From Chrysemys picta bellii (lineage: Eukaryota > Chordata > Testudines > Emydidae): a stretch of DNA of 64,000 nucleotides. Below, piece by piece: positions 1-10,620 of this stretch. A model generated the notes under the pieces. That model saw nothing but the letters and a program-made list of their open reading frames with translations. It ran no database searches and was not told where the DNA came from. The stretch lies in NCBI RefSeq assembly GCF_011386835.1, contig NC_088795.1, positions 106,142,434 through 106,206,433 of the forward strand, written 5' to 3'. The position numbers were made by a program, and so were the translations under genes. The first letter of the stretch is position 1. Each line of letters opens with the position of its first letter.

Positions 1-743
1 CAGTAGATTCATAGCTGTAGATCTACTGTGTTCAACTCACAACTCCCTGTCTCCATCCTCTCTGCATCCTCCCCAAATTCTGTGGATGCTGTGTCATATA
101 AGCCTACCGCTTCCTCAGTCAGGACTTCTCTCAGAAGTGAAGGGGCTGGGATGGGGCAAGCCGTTCCCTAATATGAGAATGGGATATGATTAAAGTATAA
201 TTCCATATACAAAATATTGCTATTGTTACCTTCCTGAGAGTCTCACTAACAGTAAATTGAAGGCCAGATTCAGATCCCACAATGAACAAAACTTTACACC
301 AGGAACGGTTCCATTAATTTCAAGGCCATTACTGACAGAGCAAGGTGCCACTCGCTGTCAGTACCTGGTCATGAGCTCATAGATAGGTTTTTTTTTATAC
401 TGAGAGGTAGCATTCAGTACAATTTGGTTTTACCTAGTAAGTTGTATTAGCATAAACATATTTTAATATCTACACTGCATCAATGATTCTCTGCATATTG
501 CAGAGCAGTTGCTTTATCCAGATAATATGCATATCATACATTGCAGTAAACAATTTGCAGTCATGAAGGATTAATTTGCCTTTGATATAACCATATATAC
601 TGAATGTTTTTCATAACAGAACATTAAATTAAAGGTGCAGGGCTGAATGTGAAGTTATACTGCTGTAAATCTACAGTAATCCCTTCCCCAGATTTATGCT
701 AGGATATGTGAGAGCAGAATATAACTTAAGTTCTTTCTATCTG
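1..743. other. AT-rich DNA, nothing recognised
   Basis: I see no coding region, RNA gene or clear repeat here. The sequence is AT-rich without a conserved-looking frame. Confidence 0.5.
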
Positions 744-925
744 AGGGAGGGATACCTCAGTGGTTTAAGCATGGACCTACTAAACCCAGGGTTGTGAGTT
801 CAATCCTTGAAGGGGCCATTTAGGGACCTGGGGCAAAACTCTGTCTGTGGATTGGTCCTGCTTTGAGCAGGGGGTTGGACTAGATGACCACCTAAGGTCC
901 CTTCCAACCATGATATTCTATTATT
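744..925 (+). mobile_element. tRNA-derived SINE with CR1-like tail
   Basis: The head (about 745-815) looks like a tRNA gene with an internal Pol III promoter: an A-box-like stretch near 752-770 (tacctcagtggtttaagca) and a B-box-like stretch near 791-806 (gttgtgagttcaatcc). The tail (856-925) is almost the same as the 3' end of the CR1 LINE at 42971-43050 read on its minus strand, including agcagggggttggactag and the final gatattcta. This is the design of the turtle Pol III SINEs, which borrow CR1 reverse transcriptase. A few changes from a tRNA-like head suggest an old, inactive copy. Confidence 0.85.
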
Positions 926-1029
926 TATTTATCTGTCTATCACACACAAAACTATGTTAAAATAACATGTTTAAGGTTGCAAAGTCAAACACTCAAATGT
1001 TAGGAAATGCCAGCATTATGACTGTCAGT

Positions 1030-1515
1030 GCCACCTGTTTGATGTTCCCCCTCCCCTACTCCATAATATTTTCTAGTCCCAATCTCCCTCCCCAGGCTTC
1101 TCATCCAATCTTGATCTTCCCTCTTCTCTCCCCCATCCCCGGTTCCTTGTCCAAGTCTCTTTGCCCAGCCAGTCACACATTTTCCTCTTACACCCTGTCA
1201 GTTCTGTCTCTTCTTCCCCCGGCCTCCATTTCTGCCCATGGTCCCCTGCCTCAGTCCCTTTTGCAGCTAGTTCCAGTCTCCCCTTCTCTCCAACTCCTCA
1301 TCTGTTCTCCCCCCTCCAGCCCACTGGCTCACATTTTCCCCTTGTCTTCTCTCACCAGGTCTTAGTCCCAGTGTTGTCTCCTCATCCCATATATGCCAGT
1401 CCAAGTCTCCCTTCCCCTCCTCAGATTCCAGTCCCAGACTACCCTCCCCCAAAACCAATCTCCTTACCCAGAATTCCATCCACAGTTTTTCTCTTCCTCC
1501 CATTCCCTCTCTGAC
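1030..1515. repeat. pyrimidine-rich degenerate tract
   Basis: About 480 bases are dominated by C and T, with loosely repeating phrases such as ccagtctccc, tcccagtc and cttcccctcc at irregular spacing. Frames open in this tract encode only Ser, Pro and Leu-rich protein and are composition artefacts. It resembles the reverse complement of the purine-rich tract at 48430-49430, but I cannot align them. Confidence 0.5.
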
Positions 1516-2559
1516 GAGATTCCTTGTCCCTGATTTATCTCATTTTGGTCCAATTGTTGGCTTTTCTGCATTTGAATCAAACAGCTTCCTCCTCCACACT
1601 GCCTGAATACCAACAAGGGGTCATTGAGAGCACAGGAGAGACAGGCTCCATAATCTCAGTTCTAGCACCTGGCCCAAAGCAGCAATTAGAGGGGAAATTC
1701 TTCTGAATTGCCCCCCACCTCCCCATAAACTGGGGCTGGAGCATGCTCAGTCATTCTGTGGGGATCATGCATGCACTATCTAGTCAACAGTAGGATCCAT
1801 ATGAGGCTTGAACATGCTCAGTAAACATGGAATTGTCTGTTAAAATCTAGCGAGTCTCTACTGATCATGCCTGAACTGCAATTTTCCCAAAGGCTTATAA
1901 CTAGGCCAAATTATGGGAGATTTTCATGTGGATAACAAAAGGCACCACCCCCCTTGACACAAGGTTCATCCCACCGTGCCATATTTCAAATCCCCGATCC
2001 AAATCATAGGAGTACTAAAGCATTCCAAACAAAAGGTCTCAAGAATTTTTTTATCATGAGTAAACAGTATTTTCCCCCAGGCTTATTCTCAGAAAACAGT
2101 TAACCATTTTGGATTAACCTTCAAAAAAATAAATAAATAAGGACAATAAATTTCTGATTCTGTACCACTGAAGTCAAAGAAAGATTGGACATTGACCTCA
2201 ATCATAGCAGGAACATGACCTAAGTCTGTTTTTAACTCAAAGAAAATCATTCAAAAACTTGGGGCTCATCTATTAGGGTTCCAACCTTTTTTGCATTGAA
2301 GCCTATGCAAAGACTTCCACTGATATGAACTGGAGTCCTAATGTTATTTTAATACCCATCTTGACCCTATCATTTTCTCCCTCATTGTGGCTGGTTTGAT
2401 TTAGTTTATTTTCATATATCGGGCTGATTTAATGTAACCTCTTTATAGCATATCACTGGATGTTTACTTCATACAGATTGAATGTGCTCCTGTTTTGAAT
2501 ATCACTCCCCAGATACTTCATTTCAAATGAAGATTGACATTGAATGGGGGTGTTTCTAA
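1516..2559. other. Intergenic DNA with a repeated 10-mer, unclassified
   Basis: No gene is recognised. The 10-mer catgctcagt occurs twice, at 1742-1751 and 1813-1822, in a stretch (about 1720-1960) that has the feel of a dispersed element. No ends could be defined. Confidence 0.3.
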
Positions 2560-3480
2560 TGGGGTTTCTCAGAGATCCGTACTAGGCAAACACTAGTCAA
2601 GATTTTCATTAATGACCTGGAAGTAAATACAAAATCACTGCTGATAACATCTGTGGATCATACAAACTTGACATCAGAAACCTACCCACCCACCCCCCCC
2701 CACCCCCCCGGTCAGCGGGCCTTCTGGCCAGTTTGCCTTGGAGCACTGACTCTTTTCAATTTTGTGGAGCACTTTAAAAATGTGGTTTTCATTTGGAATC
2801 AGAATGAAACCAAATTTCAAAATATCTAAATCTTCTGAAAAACAGAATCACCTTTCTCTATCCAGCTCTAATAAATATCTTCATGGGGAGAAATTTAGCA
2901 GGAGTGTTGTAAACAAGACATGGGAAGTAATTCTTCCACTCTACTCAGCACTGATAAGGCTTCAGCTGGAGTATTGAGTCCAGTTCTGAGCACCACTCTT
3001 CAGGAAAGATGCAGACAAATTGGAGAAACTCCAGGGGAGAGCAATAAAAATGATTAAGATTTAGAAACCATCACCTATGAGGAAGGATTGAAAAAAAACT
3101 GTGTTTGTTTAGTTTGGACAAGAGAAGAGTGAGGGGGGAACATAAGTCTTCAAGTGCATAAAAAGTTGTTATAAAGAGGAGGGTGACAAATTGTTTTCCT
3201 TAACCATTGAGATTAGAACAAAAAATAATGGGCCTAAATTGCAGCAAAGAGATCTAGGTCAGACATTTGGTAAAACTTCCTAACTGTAAGGGTAGTTAAG
3301 CACAGGAATAGACTATCAAGGGATGTTTTTGAATCTTCATCACTGGAGGTTTTAATAACAGTTTAGATAAACACCTGTCAATGATGGCCTAGATAATACA
3401 TAGTTCTGCCTACATAGTGCAGGGGCTGACCTAGATGGCCTATTGAATTCCCTTCTAGTCCTACATTTTTATGACTGTAT
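2560..3480 (+). mobile_element. Old CR1-like LINE fragment with an internal insertion
   Basis: The start (2560-2630) can be read, with breaks, as reverse transcriptase around the motif FINDLE. From about 2890 the sequence resumes as the C-terminal end of the same kind of ORF (..YSALIRLQLEY.., followed by a stop) and runs to a CR1-type 3' region (ctagatggcctattgaattc) near 3430-3480. Between them, about 2682-2870, lies a C-rich tract and a copy of the AT-rich repeat family also seen at 56346-56890. Many stops and frameshifts show that it is an ancient, dead copy. Confidence 0.7.
2682..2870. repeat. C-tract plus AT-rich dispersed repeat inside LINE
   Basis: A poly-C rich tract (2682-2709) is followed by gaaacc/aaatttc-type sequence ending in a ccagctctaata motif near 2860-2870. 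Related phrases occur at 29460-29760, 51498-51610 and 56346-56890. It appears to be inserted in the LINE fragment. Confidence 0.45.
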
Positions 3481-3835
3481 GAAAATACCAGGTATTAAAG
3501 AGATTTTTAGCCTAGCAGAGAAAGGCAAACAAGAGTCAATAGCAGGAAGCTAAAGCCAGACACGTTCAAATTAGAAACAGGGAACAAATTTTTCACAATG
3601 AGGGTGATTAGCCGTTGGAACAAACTACCAAGGGAAGTGGTGGATTCAGCATCTCTTTGTGTGTTCAAATCAAGATTGGATATCTTTCTGAATGATATGC
3701 TTTAGTCAAACACAAGTTTTTGGCTCATTACAAGGGTAACTGATTGAAAGTGTCCTGTGATATGCAACAGGCCAGATTAGATGATCTAATGATTCCATCT
3801 TTTTCCTTATAATCTGTAAGTAGATCCCAACATAT
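3481..3835 (+). mobile_element. CR1-like LINE 3' end fragment
   Basis: The segment encodes, with breaks, the C-terminal LINE phrase resembling RVISRWNKLPREVVDSAS, then a 3' untranslated end with ggccagattagatgatctaa. It is a separate copy from the preceding fragment, since the 3' end region occurs again. Confidence 0.65.
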
Positions 3836-3939
3836 CAACACCATGAACCTGAAACAGAGTACCGTACTATAAAACTTCCTCCATTACTTTATTCTGGGAA
3901 TGCATTTATTCCAAAGTAAGGCATATTGCCAAACTACCC

Positions 3940-5100
3940 TGATATCTTTTTTGATGAGGTTACAAGTATGTTTGATGTAATATACTTAGACTTCTTTAAG
4001 TCATTTGACTTTATACTTCATGACATTTTTATTAGATATCTAGAATAATACAAAACGAATATTGCACACATTAAATTGATAAAAATTGGCTAAATTATAG
4101 ATCTAAAAATGTAATTATAAACAGGGAATCACCATCACAGGGGTACTTTTCTAGTGGGGTCCAGCCAGGCTTGGTTCTTACACTGTTTAACACTTTTATC
4201 AATGACCTGGAAGAAAACATAAATCATCACTGATAAAGATTGCATATGACACAATAGATGGGGACTGGTAAATAATGAAAAGTATAGGTCACTGAAACAG
4301 AGCGATCTGAATTGCTTGGTAAGCTAAGAGCAAGCAAACAATTTGTGTTTTAATATGGTTAATGTAAATGTATACATGTAGAAACAAAGATTGGAGGACT
4401 GTATCCTGGAAAGCATTGACTCTGAAAAAGATTTGGGGTCATGGTAGATAAATCAGCCGAACATGGGTTCCCAGTACATGTCTGGCCAAAAGGACTAATG
4501 CAATCCTGGGATGCATAAACAGGGGAATCTCAAGTAGGAGTAGAGAGGCTATTTTACGTCTGTATTTGGTACTAGTACAGCTGCTGTTGGAATCCTGTGT
4601 CCATTTCTTGCATCCACAATTCATGAAGGATGTTGATAAATTGGAAAGAGTTCAGAGAGAGGCCATGAGGAAGATTAAAGGATTAGAAAACATGCTTCAT
4701 AATGATAGGATCATCATTTAACATAACAAAGAGAAGGTTACAAGGTGACTTGATTATAGACTCTGAGTATTTACATGGAGAACAAATATTTAATAGCAGG
4801 CTCTTCAGTCTATCAGAGAAAGGTATAACCGGATCCAATGGCTGGAAGTTGAAGCTAGACAAATTCAGACTAGAAATAAGGCATACATTTTTAACAGTGA
4901 GGATAATTAACCATTGGAACAATATACTTGGGGTCATGGAGAATTCTCCATTACTAGCCATTTTTAAATTAAGATTGGATGTTTTTCTAAAAGATATGGT
5001 CTAAGAATTATTTGGGGGATGTTCTATGCTGTGTGTGATACAGGAGGTCAGACTAGATGATGACAATGGTCTCTTCTGCCTTTGGAATCTATTAATCTAT
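3940..5100 (+). mobile_element. Old LINE copy, reverse transcriptase C-terminal half
   Basis: The segment runs from a degenerate motif A region (about 3985-4025, LDFFKSFDF) through a degenerate PGLVLTLFNTFINDLEE region (about 4165-4215) to the C-terminal part. An open piece at 4702-5004 reads NGWKLKLDKFRLEIRH and then INHWNNILGVMENSP, which matches the C-terminal phrases of the CR1 at 43063-44511 ([31 protein letters not shown]). It ends with a CR1-like 3' region (aggtcagactagatgatgac). It is a pseudogene with several stops. Confidence 0.75.
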
Positions 5101-6149
5101 CTCCCCTCACCATGACTCCTGGTTTTATCCCCTCTTAACCTTTAACTTTAGAAGACATCTCTAAAAATGTCCTTCTGATATATCCAGGGTAGGAGTATTT
5201 ATTTATTTTTTAAACACTGTTTTTCTTTAGTTGCAAACTGCTGAGGTGTGAGGTTAGGGGAAACATACTGATGAGATGTTCCAATCAATGAGACTTCAGA
5301 ATTGTCCACATTCTATTCTAGAATTACATGAGTCATCTACTCACTGGTCCTTCCATCATATTTATTTGAATTTGATGAATTTTTGCAAGTTACTGATAGA
5401 AATAAAAATATAGTCTTCCTAACGTAGGGAAAGTTTGCCCTGTAGTTCAAACCAATATGTTCTTGCTGCAAGGCATGACACAGATTATTTAACTGTTCCT
5501 TTCAGAACCTTGGGAAAACATTAGTATACCATAATAAATCTAGGTTTACAATATAATAGACATTATTCCCTAGAAATAACATGAATCTACCAGATAATAG
5601 AACTCTGAGTACAGAAAGTTAAAGATTCTTATAGGACCTCATAACTTTGGGCTTTTTTTGTTTGGTTTGGTGTTTGTTTTTAAGAAAAAATACATTCAAG
5701 CAATCCCTGTACTTGCCTTTAAACAAATTTGTAAAGTTTATGGACCAGAACTTCAGTTGGCGTAAATTGGTATAACTCCAGTGAGGCTAACGTAGCTCTG
5801 CCAATTTACACCACCTGAGGATGGACTGCTAGACCTTCAGCAAAAAAAAGCATACTAACTGGAGTCACTGGAGAAACTGTCTAACAAACTTTGAAGCATG
5901 TAAAATACATGGAAAATATCCAGCCTCCTAGAACCTTTTTAACTGAAGCCAAAGCTGGTAGGTTGTAGTTGTTCAATTAAGCATCCTTGGCCCTTGTACA
6001 GGATGATGATAGGTCATAGTGTAATGTAACTGGGCATGTGTAATTTAAATGGATTATTCTAGTAAACAGCTCTATTTATGGTCATAAAAAAGTTGAGGAT
6101 ATCATAACACATGGACACTTCCAAATAGAGGGGGGCAGATCCTCAGATG
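5101..6149. other. AT-rich DNA, nothing recognised
   Basis: No coding region or repeat could be supported on either strand. Confidence 0.5.
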
Positions 6150-6157
6150 GTCTAAAC

Positions 6158-6322
6158 CAGGGATCGGCAACCTTTGGCACGCGGCTCACCAGGGTAAGCA
6201 CCCTGGCGGGCCGGGACGGGTTGTTTATCTGCCGCATCCGCAGGTTCGGCCGATCATGGCTCCCACTGGCCGCCGTTCGCCGCTCCAGGCCAATGGGGGT
6301 TGTGGGAAGCGGTGGCCAGCAC
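6158..6322. mobile_element. hAT MITE, half-length copy
   Basis: The sequence starts cagggatcggcaacctttgg and is GC-rich (caccctggcgggcc), the same family as the full copy at 47382-47600. It stops near the middle of that family (ggtggccagcac) and lacks the second inverted end. Flanking octamers gtctaaac (6150-6157) and atctaaat (6323-6330) agree at 6 of 8 positions, so the right boundary may be a short-form end or chance. An 80-codon minus-strand frame here is not a gene. Confidence 0.7.
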
Positions 6323-6931
6323 ATCTAAATATTTTCTCAAGTGATTTAGGGACTTAGTTGATGGGATTTAGACTCTTATCAATGTCATTTTGGCTCCTAA
6401 GTGCCTCAATCCCTTTTGAAAATGATTTTAGGCTCTTAGTGTTAAATGCAGGAATACCTAAATACCTTTAAAAATCTGGGCCCTGGTCTAATGGCAACTC
6501 AAATTCTCCCTGGGGTTTTTGGAACCATTTAAGCTTGAAAAAGGTCTTCAAGTTTCATTATATCTTTGTTTTCCCACTTGTGTCTGTCTAGAGTCCTGAG
6601 TTCAGGATGGCTGGACTATCAAATCTGGTCCTTTATTATTTGCATTACAGTGGTACCCAAAAGCTCCAGTCAGGATTGGTGCCCCATTGCTAGGTTCCAT
6701 ACAAACACACCAAGAGGCATGATCCCTACCCTGTGAACTTAACATTTTCCTAAGATTTATTCAGGTGGAATACTTGAGATTTAGTTCTGCTGTCAGTTAC
6801 CCAGGTTTAAATCTGGAGTTCTATGATTGCTTTGAATAGAGGACGTCTGGATTTACACTAGTGTTAGTAAAAGCAGAATTTGGCCTTCACTATTTGATCC
6901 AAAGCCCATTGAAACCAAGAGACAGACTCCC
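6323..6931. other. Intergenic DNA, possible old repeat at 6340-6485
   Basis: The stretch 6340-6485 repeats phrases such as ttaggctctta, tggctcctaagtgcc and acctaaatacc, as in dispersed turtle repeats I recall, but ends could not be placed. Otherwise nothing is recognised. Confidence 0.3.
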
Positions 6932-7197
6932 AGGGTATTTCTACACTGTGATAAAAAACCTGCAGCCATGACTCTCAGAGCCCAGATCAGCTGACTCTGG
7001 CTCATGGGGTTCGGGCTGTGGGGCTATACAATTGTATTGTAGATGTTCAGGGTTTGGCTGGAGCCCAGGCTCTGAGACCAACTCCCTCATGGAGTCTTGG
7101 ACTCTGGGCTCCAGTCTGAGCCCTAATGTCTACACTGCAATTATATAGTCCTGCAGCCCAAGTCAGCTCTGGGTCTTTTATTGCAGTGTAGACCCCC
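6932..7197. mobile_element. Palindromic MITE, TCTACACTG-type ends
   Basis: The left end (gggtatttctacactgtgat) and the right end (reverse complement gggggtctacactgcaataa) form imperfect inverted repeats. The interior is also palindromic: agcccaggctctgaga and ctctgggctccagtctgag are arranged head to head. Non-coding. A minus-strand frame of 97 codons starting in the right flank (7340) and ending here is not credible as a gene. Confidence 0.7.
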
Positions 7198-8880
7198 ATT
7201 GACTTCAATAGGCTTTGGATCAGTTCCCTAATGCTTCCTGCAGGTCTTTGATAAAATACAACTCTGACCCTTTTGAAATATTTCTCTTTTGGCTGTGGCC
7301 TGGTTGGCTTCCTGGAGAAGGAATAAGGTTGGATTCCCACATATTACTTCTTCCGGCTACATTTTTAGGTGATATCTAACATTCCTGTAGTCTTCTGTGA
7401 GGTGACATTTACTCTTATGTGTTTGATGGCTGTTTAGTTTTGTATTGGCTGACTCCTCTGTTGAATATCTTCTCACATGCTGAATTTGTTAGTTATTTGT
7501 TTTGTTTGTCTGGTTGTGACACACAATATGCTGCTGCAGTTTTGTTAGTATATCACCGGGGAACTGTGTTATACGATACCAGATGTACTGTGTTTTGCAC
7601 CTCAGTACAAACCTAACTTTGTTCTTTTTGCTATGGTGTAGAATTGCACCCACTCTGATTTATACAAATCTCTATGTGGTTTTTATGTTTGTAATTTTAA
7701 AACTGTTAACTAAAATCTTAAGTAGAAAATAAAAACAAATTGTGGCCTTAGCTTAGAATAGGCAATATTCAGAGCCAGTATCTGCTCTTTTATTGATTAT
7801 GTATTCTTAAGATTTATAGTGAAGTTAGATTAAATCTATAAAATGCAAGCTTAAACCTAGAGTAAAACAACCAAAACACAGAAACATAATTCTGAAGGAA
7901 TCTGGGAACGAATCATGAAAGGAGAAGCCTGGAAATGATAGTAGATGGCAAATTTGAGTTGATTTTGCAATGAGAAAAGGCAGTAAAAAAGGCCAGTGTG
8001 ATCTAAAGATGAATACACAAAATACTTCAATATATCATGGAGAAGGAGGTAATAATACATTTCTATTCTTAAATTCTGCACACTTCATTATGTGGAAAAT
8101 GCATACAAACTGGAGGGAGCAATGAATATGTCACTGAAGATATTGACTTATGAGCAGAGCTGAGTGAACATCTCATAGCAAATAACTTATTCTCCAAATA
8201 AGTTGCATTCTTTCTCTTCCTCTTCATGAATCACCCAGGAACTAACTACTTGTATGACTTTGTGTAGTAGAAATGTTTTGGCACCTGTTTTATGCAAACT
8301 ATTGCTTGGCAAATACACTATTCATAATTTTGGATGAGCGCAGTCTTCGTAGTCATGAGGTAGTGGATAAATTAAATTTATAAACGAGTGGAGGGGAGAG
8401 ACTAAGTCAGTGGGGGTTGTTAAAAAGTTTCCCGGTGATATGCAAACATATCTGATGTGAACCTTTGTGCAGTCAAACATTTTCATGAGCACTTGTGAGA
8501 CTTATTAGTCTGCTAGCATTCTTGCAAATCAAACCAATCAAACAAAAAAGAAATCGTTTGGGCAAATGTTTGCAGACAATGAATAAAAAGGACATGAACA
8601 CCATTGAAGAGAATTTTCAGGTTTTATTCATATGAATGTTTTCATATTTGCATTATTCAACCAGATCTATTTGTGAGAAATTACTAAAACAAGTAAATAT
8701 GCACAGATGATTCTGCAGGGGTATATGGATAATCATGTTCAAATTGTTAAAGGAGGAATAATTTCACAAAGGACAAAAAGGAGTCAGTAAGGCTGGTTCA
8801 CAAGAATTTAATCAAAGCAAGGGGATGAATTAGGGAAAAGGAATATTTATGCTGAATAGATGGAAAACTTCTTGACAGTG
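7198..8880. other. AT-rich DNA, nothing recognised
   Basis: No gene or repeat is supported. The phrase cattgacttcaatagg at 7198-7213 belongs to a motif that recurs through the window. Confidence 0.45.
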
Positions 8881-10620
8881 TGATCTAGAAGGCTGTTGGG
8901 AAGGGGGAACTGCTGCTTCCCCCAGCACAGAGGGTGCTGCTCATTCATTCACCTCAGCCGAGGACTCTCGGGGAGATTTGGAGGGAGGCAGTGGGACCAT
9001 TTGGGAGAAGCTTTTTAGGCAGAGCCACACAGCTCTCTACTCTCCAGGGTGGGGCCAGCAGATGCCCTTCCTGACCCACACAGTTCTTTGAAGTATGGGA
9101 GTGGGAGTGACTGCTGTCCCTGCTCAGGAAGGTTGGCATGGCAGCCACCCCAAGGATAAGGTCCTTTTGTTTGAGGAAGTGTGGATGGCAGAATCTCTAT
9201 CCCCACAGAACCCACTACTTTGGGTTACCTCCCATACTGCACTCTACTCTAGGTGATGGCTGAAGCAAAAGGACCCTTCTTTAGTCACCTATGGAAGAGC
9301 AAGGACAGTTGCTGTGAGGGCTCCTTCCCCTTCTTCTCCATCCATTCAATGCCCAGAAGCAGCAGAATACAACCACCTTAGGAGGAACGCTGGCCAAGGG
9401 CTTCATTTTCTCCCCAGCAACCTAGAGATTGGAAGTGGCTATGGGGCACCCCTCTTCTTTCCCTGCATCCTGAAAACTGGGAGCAGCAGTACTTAAAATG
9501 TAAGCTCTTTGAAACAGGGACCATCTTTTTTTTCTTGTTTGTATAGCACCTATCACAATGGGGTCCTGATCCACAACTAGAGATTCCAGGCACTATGGAA
9601 ATACAAATGGTGTAACCCCTTTGGAGAAGGTGCTTCTGAAATACCACCCTAAACCTCTAAGGGAGTCAACCCAGACAACAGCAGTTATGGTGGCAGGCAT
9701 TTAGGAAGAGTCTATTTTAGGAAGAGTCTATTTTCCAGACTGCCTAAGGTCCAGGATGGAGAGGGAACTGGCTAGCAACACTATCAGAACCAGTCATAAG
9801 CCACAGACCAGAGACAGAAGGGTTTGGTTTTACTTTCAGTGTTGCCTGTGTTTGGGGAGAGAATGTAGCAGGGAGAGAAGCATCACATCCAGGGATGCTT
9901 CTACCCTCCATGTTCCTGCTCAAGTGAAAACTGGGATTTCTGGGACATTGAACAGTGTCATTTCAGCAGAGACCAGAAACCCAGGAGGCTGAGGAGAGGG
10001 TCAAGGTCAGACTACCAGGAGCCAGCCTAACTACACATTGGAATCTAGACCAGCGAGCCACCAGGACAACCTTTTGTGTGGATACTTCATAAGAAGACCC
10101 CTGTTTATTCATTTTACTATTTTGCTTCAAGCTGGCCACTGACCTCAAGGCTACACTACCCATCAAAAATTGAGTCGAAACTCACTTTTTGCCTGGGCAG
10201 ATGCTCAGAGGGAGCACAGCGGTTTGGACTGCTGTACATCTTGGGATGGGTAGAATTTATGTATTGTTGTTTTTCTCTTTTATTATCCTAATTCCTTTTT
10301 CCGTTGTCTTCTATCCTGAGTTTCCCATACCTAATAAAGCCCTAGTTACTGTTTTATTATTTTGGGAATTATGATAGCTGTTTTATTTTTTGTGCTCTGA
10401 CTGATACACCTCTATAATAGATTGTGTATTAAATATTTTCCCAAGGGACAGGCCCTCTATGTTCTCTACACTAGGAGGGGTTTCCTTGGGGGCATCAGGA
10501 GCCCATATAGATGAACCCAGGACCCATACCCCTGACAAGAACAGGGAGAAGGCTGCAGCCACACCTCAGAGCTGGGTTCACATAATAAATACAATAATAA
10601 CAATACCCTGGTCCCATTCC
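8881..10620. other. GC-richer repeat-like region, unclassified
   Basis: The region is less AT-rich than its surroundings and has several short frames on both strands, none of which looks conserved. A canonical polyadenylation signal, aataaa, lies at 10333-10338 on the plus strand. There is a direct repeat of taggaagagtctatttt at about 9703-9735. It may be an old LTR retroelement or a composite of dispersed repeats, but I could not identify ends. Confidence 0.3.
9497..9608 (+). repeat. Dispersed amniote-type repeat
   Basis: The phrases gtaagctctttgaaacaggg, tagcacctatcacaatgggg and actatggaaatacaaat form a module that I recall as widely dispersed in sauropsid genomes. I cannot name the family with certainty. 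Confidence 0.45.

Noticed and set aside
744..815. A functional tRNA gene
   Set aside because: The A and B boxes are present, but the sequence continues into a CR1-like tail and lacks a clean acceptor stem, so it is a SINE head.
967..1514. Two plus-strand frames of 117-132 codons
   Set aside because: Ser, Pro and Leu-rich translation of a pyrimidine-rich tract, with no domain and no splice-site context.
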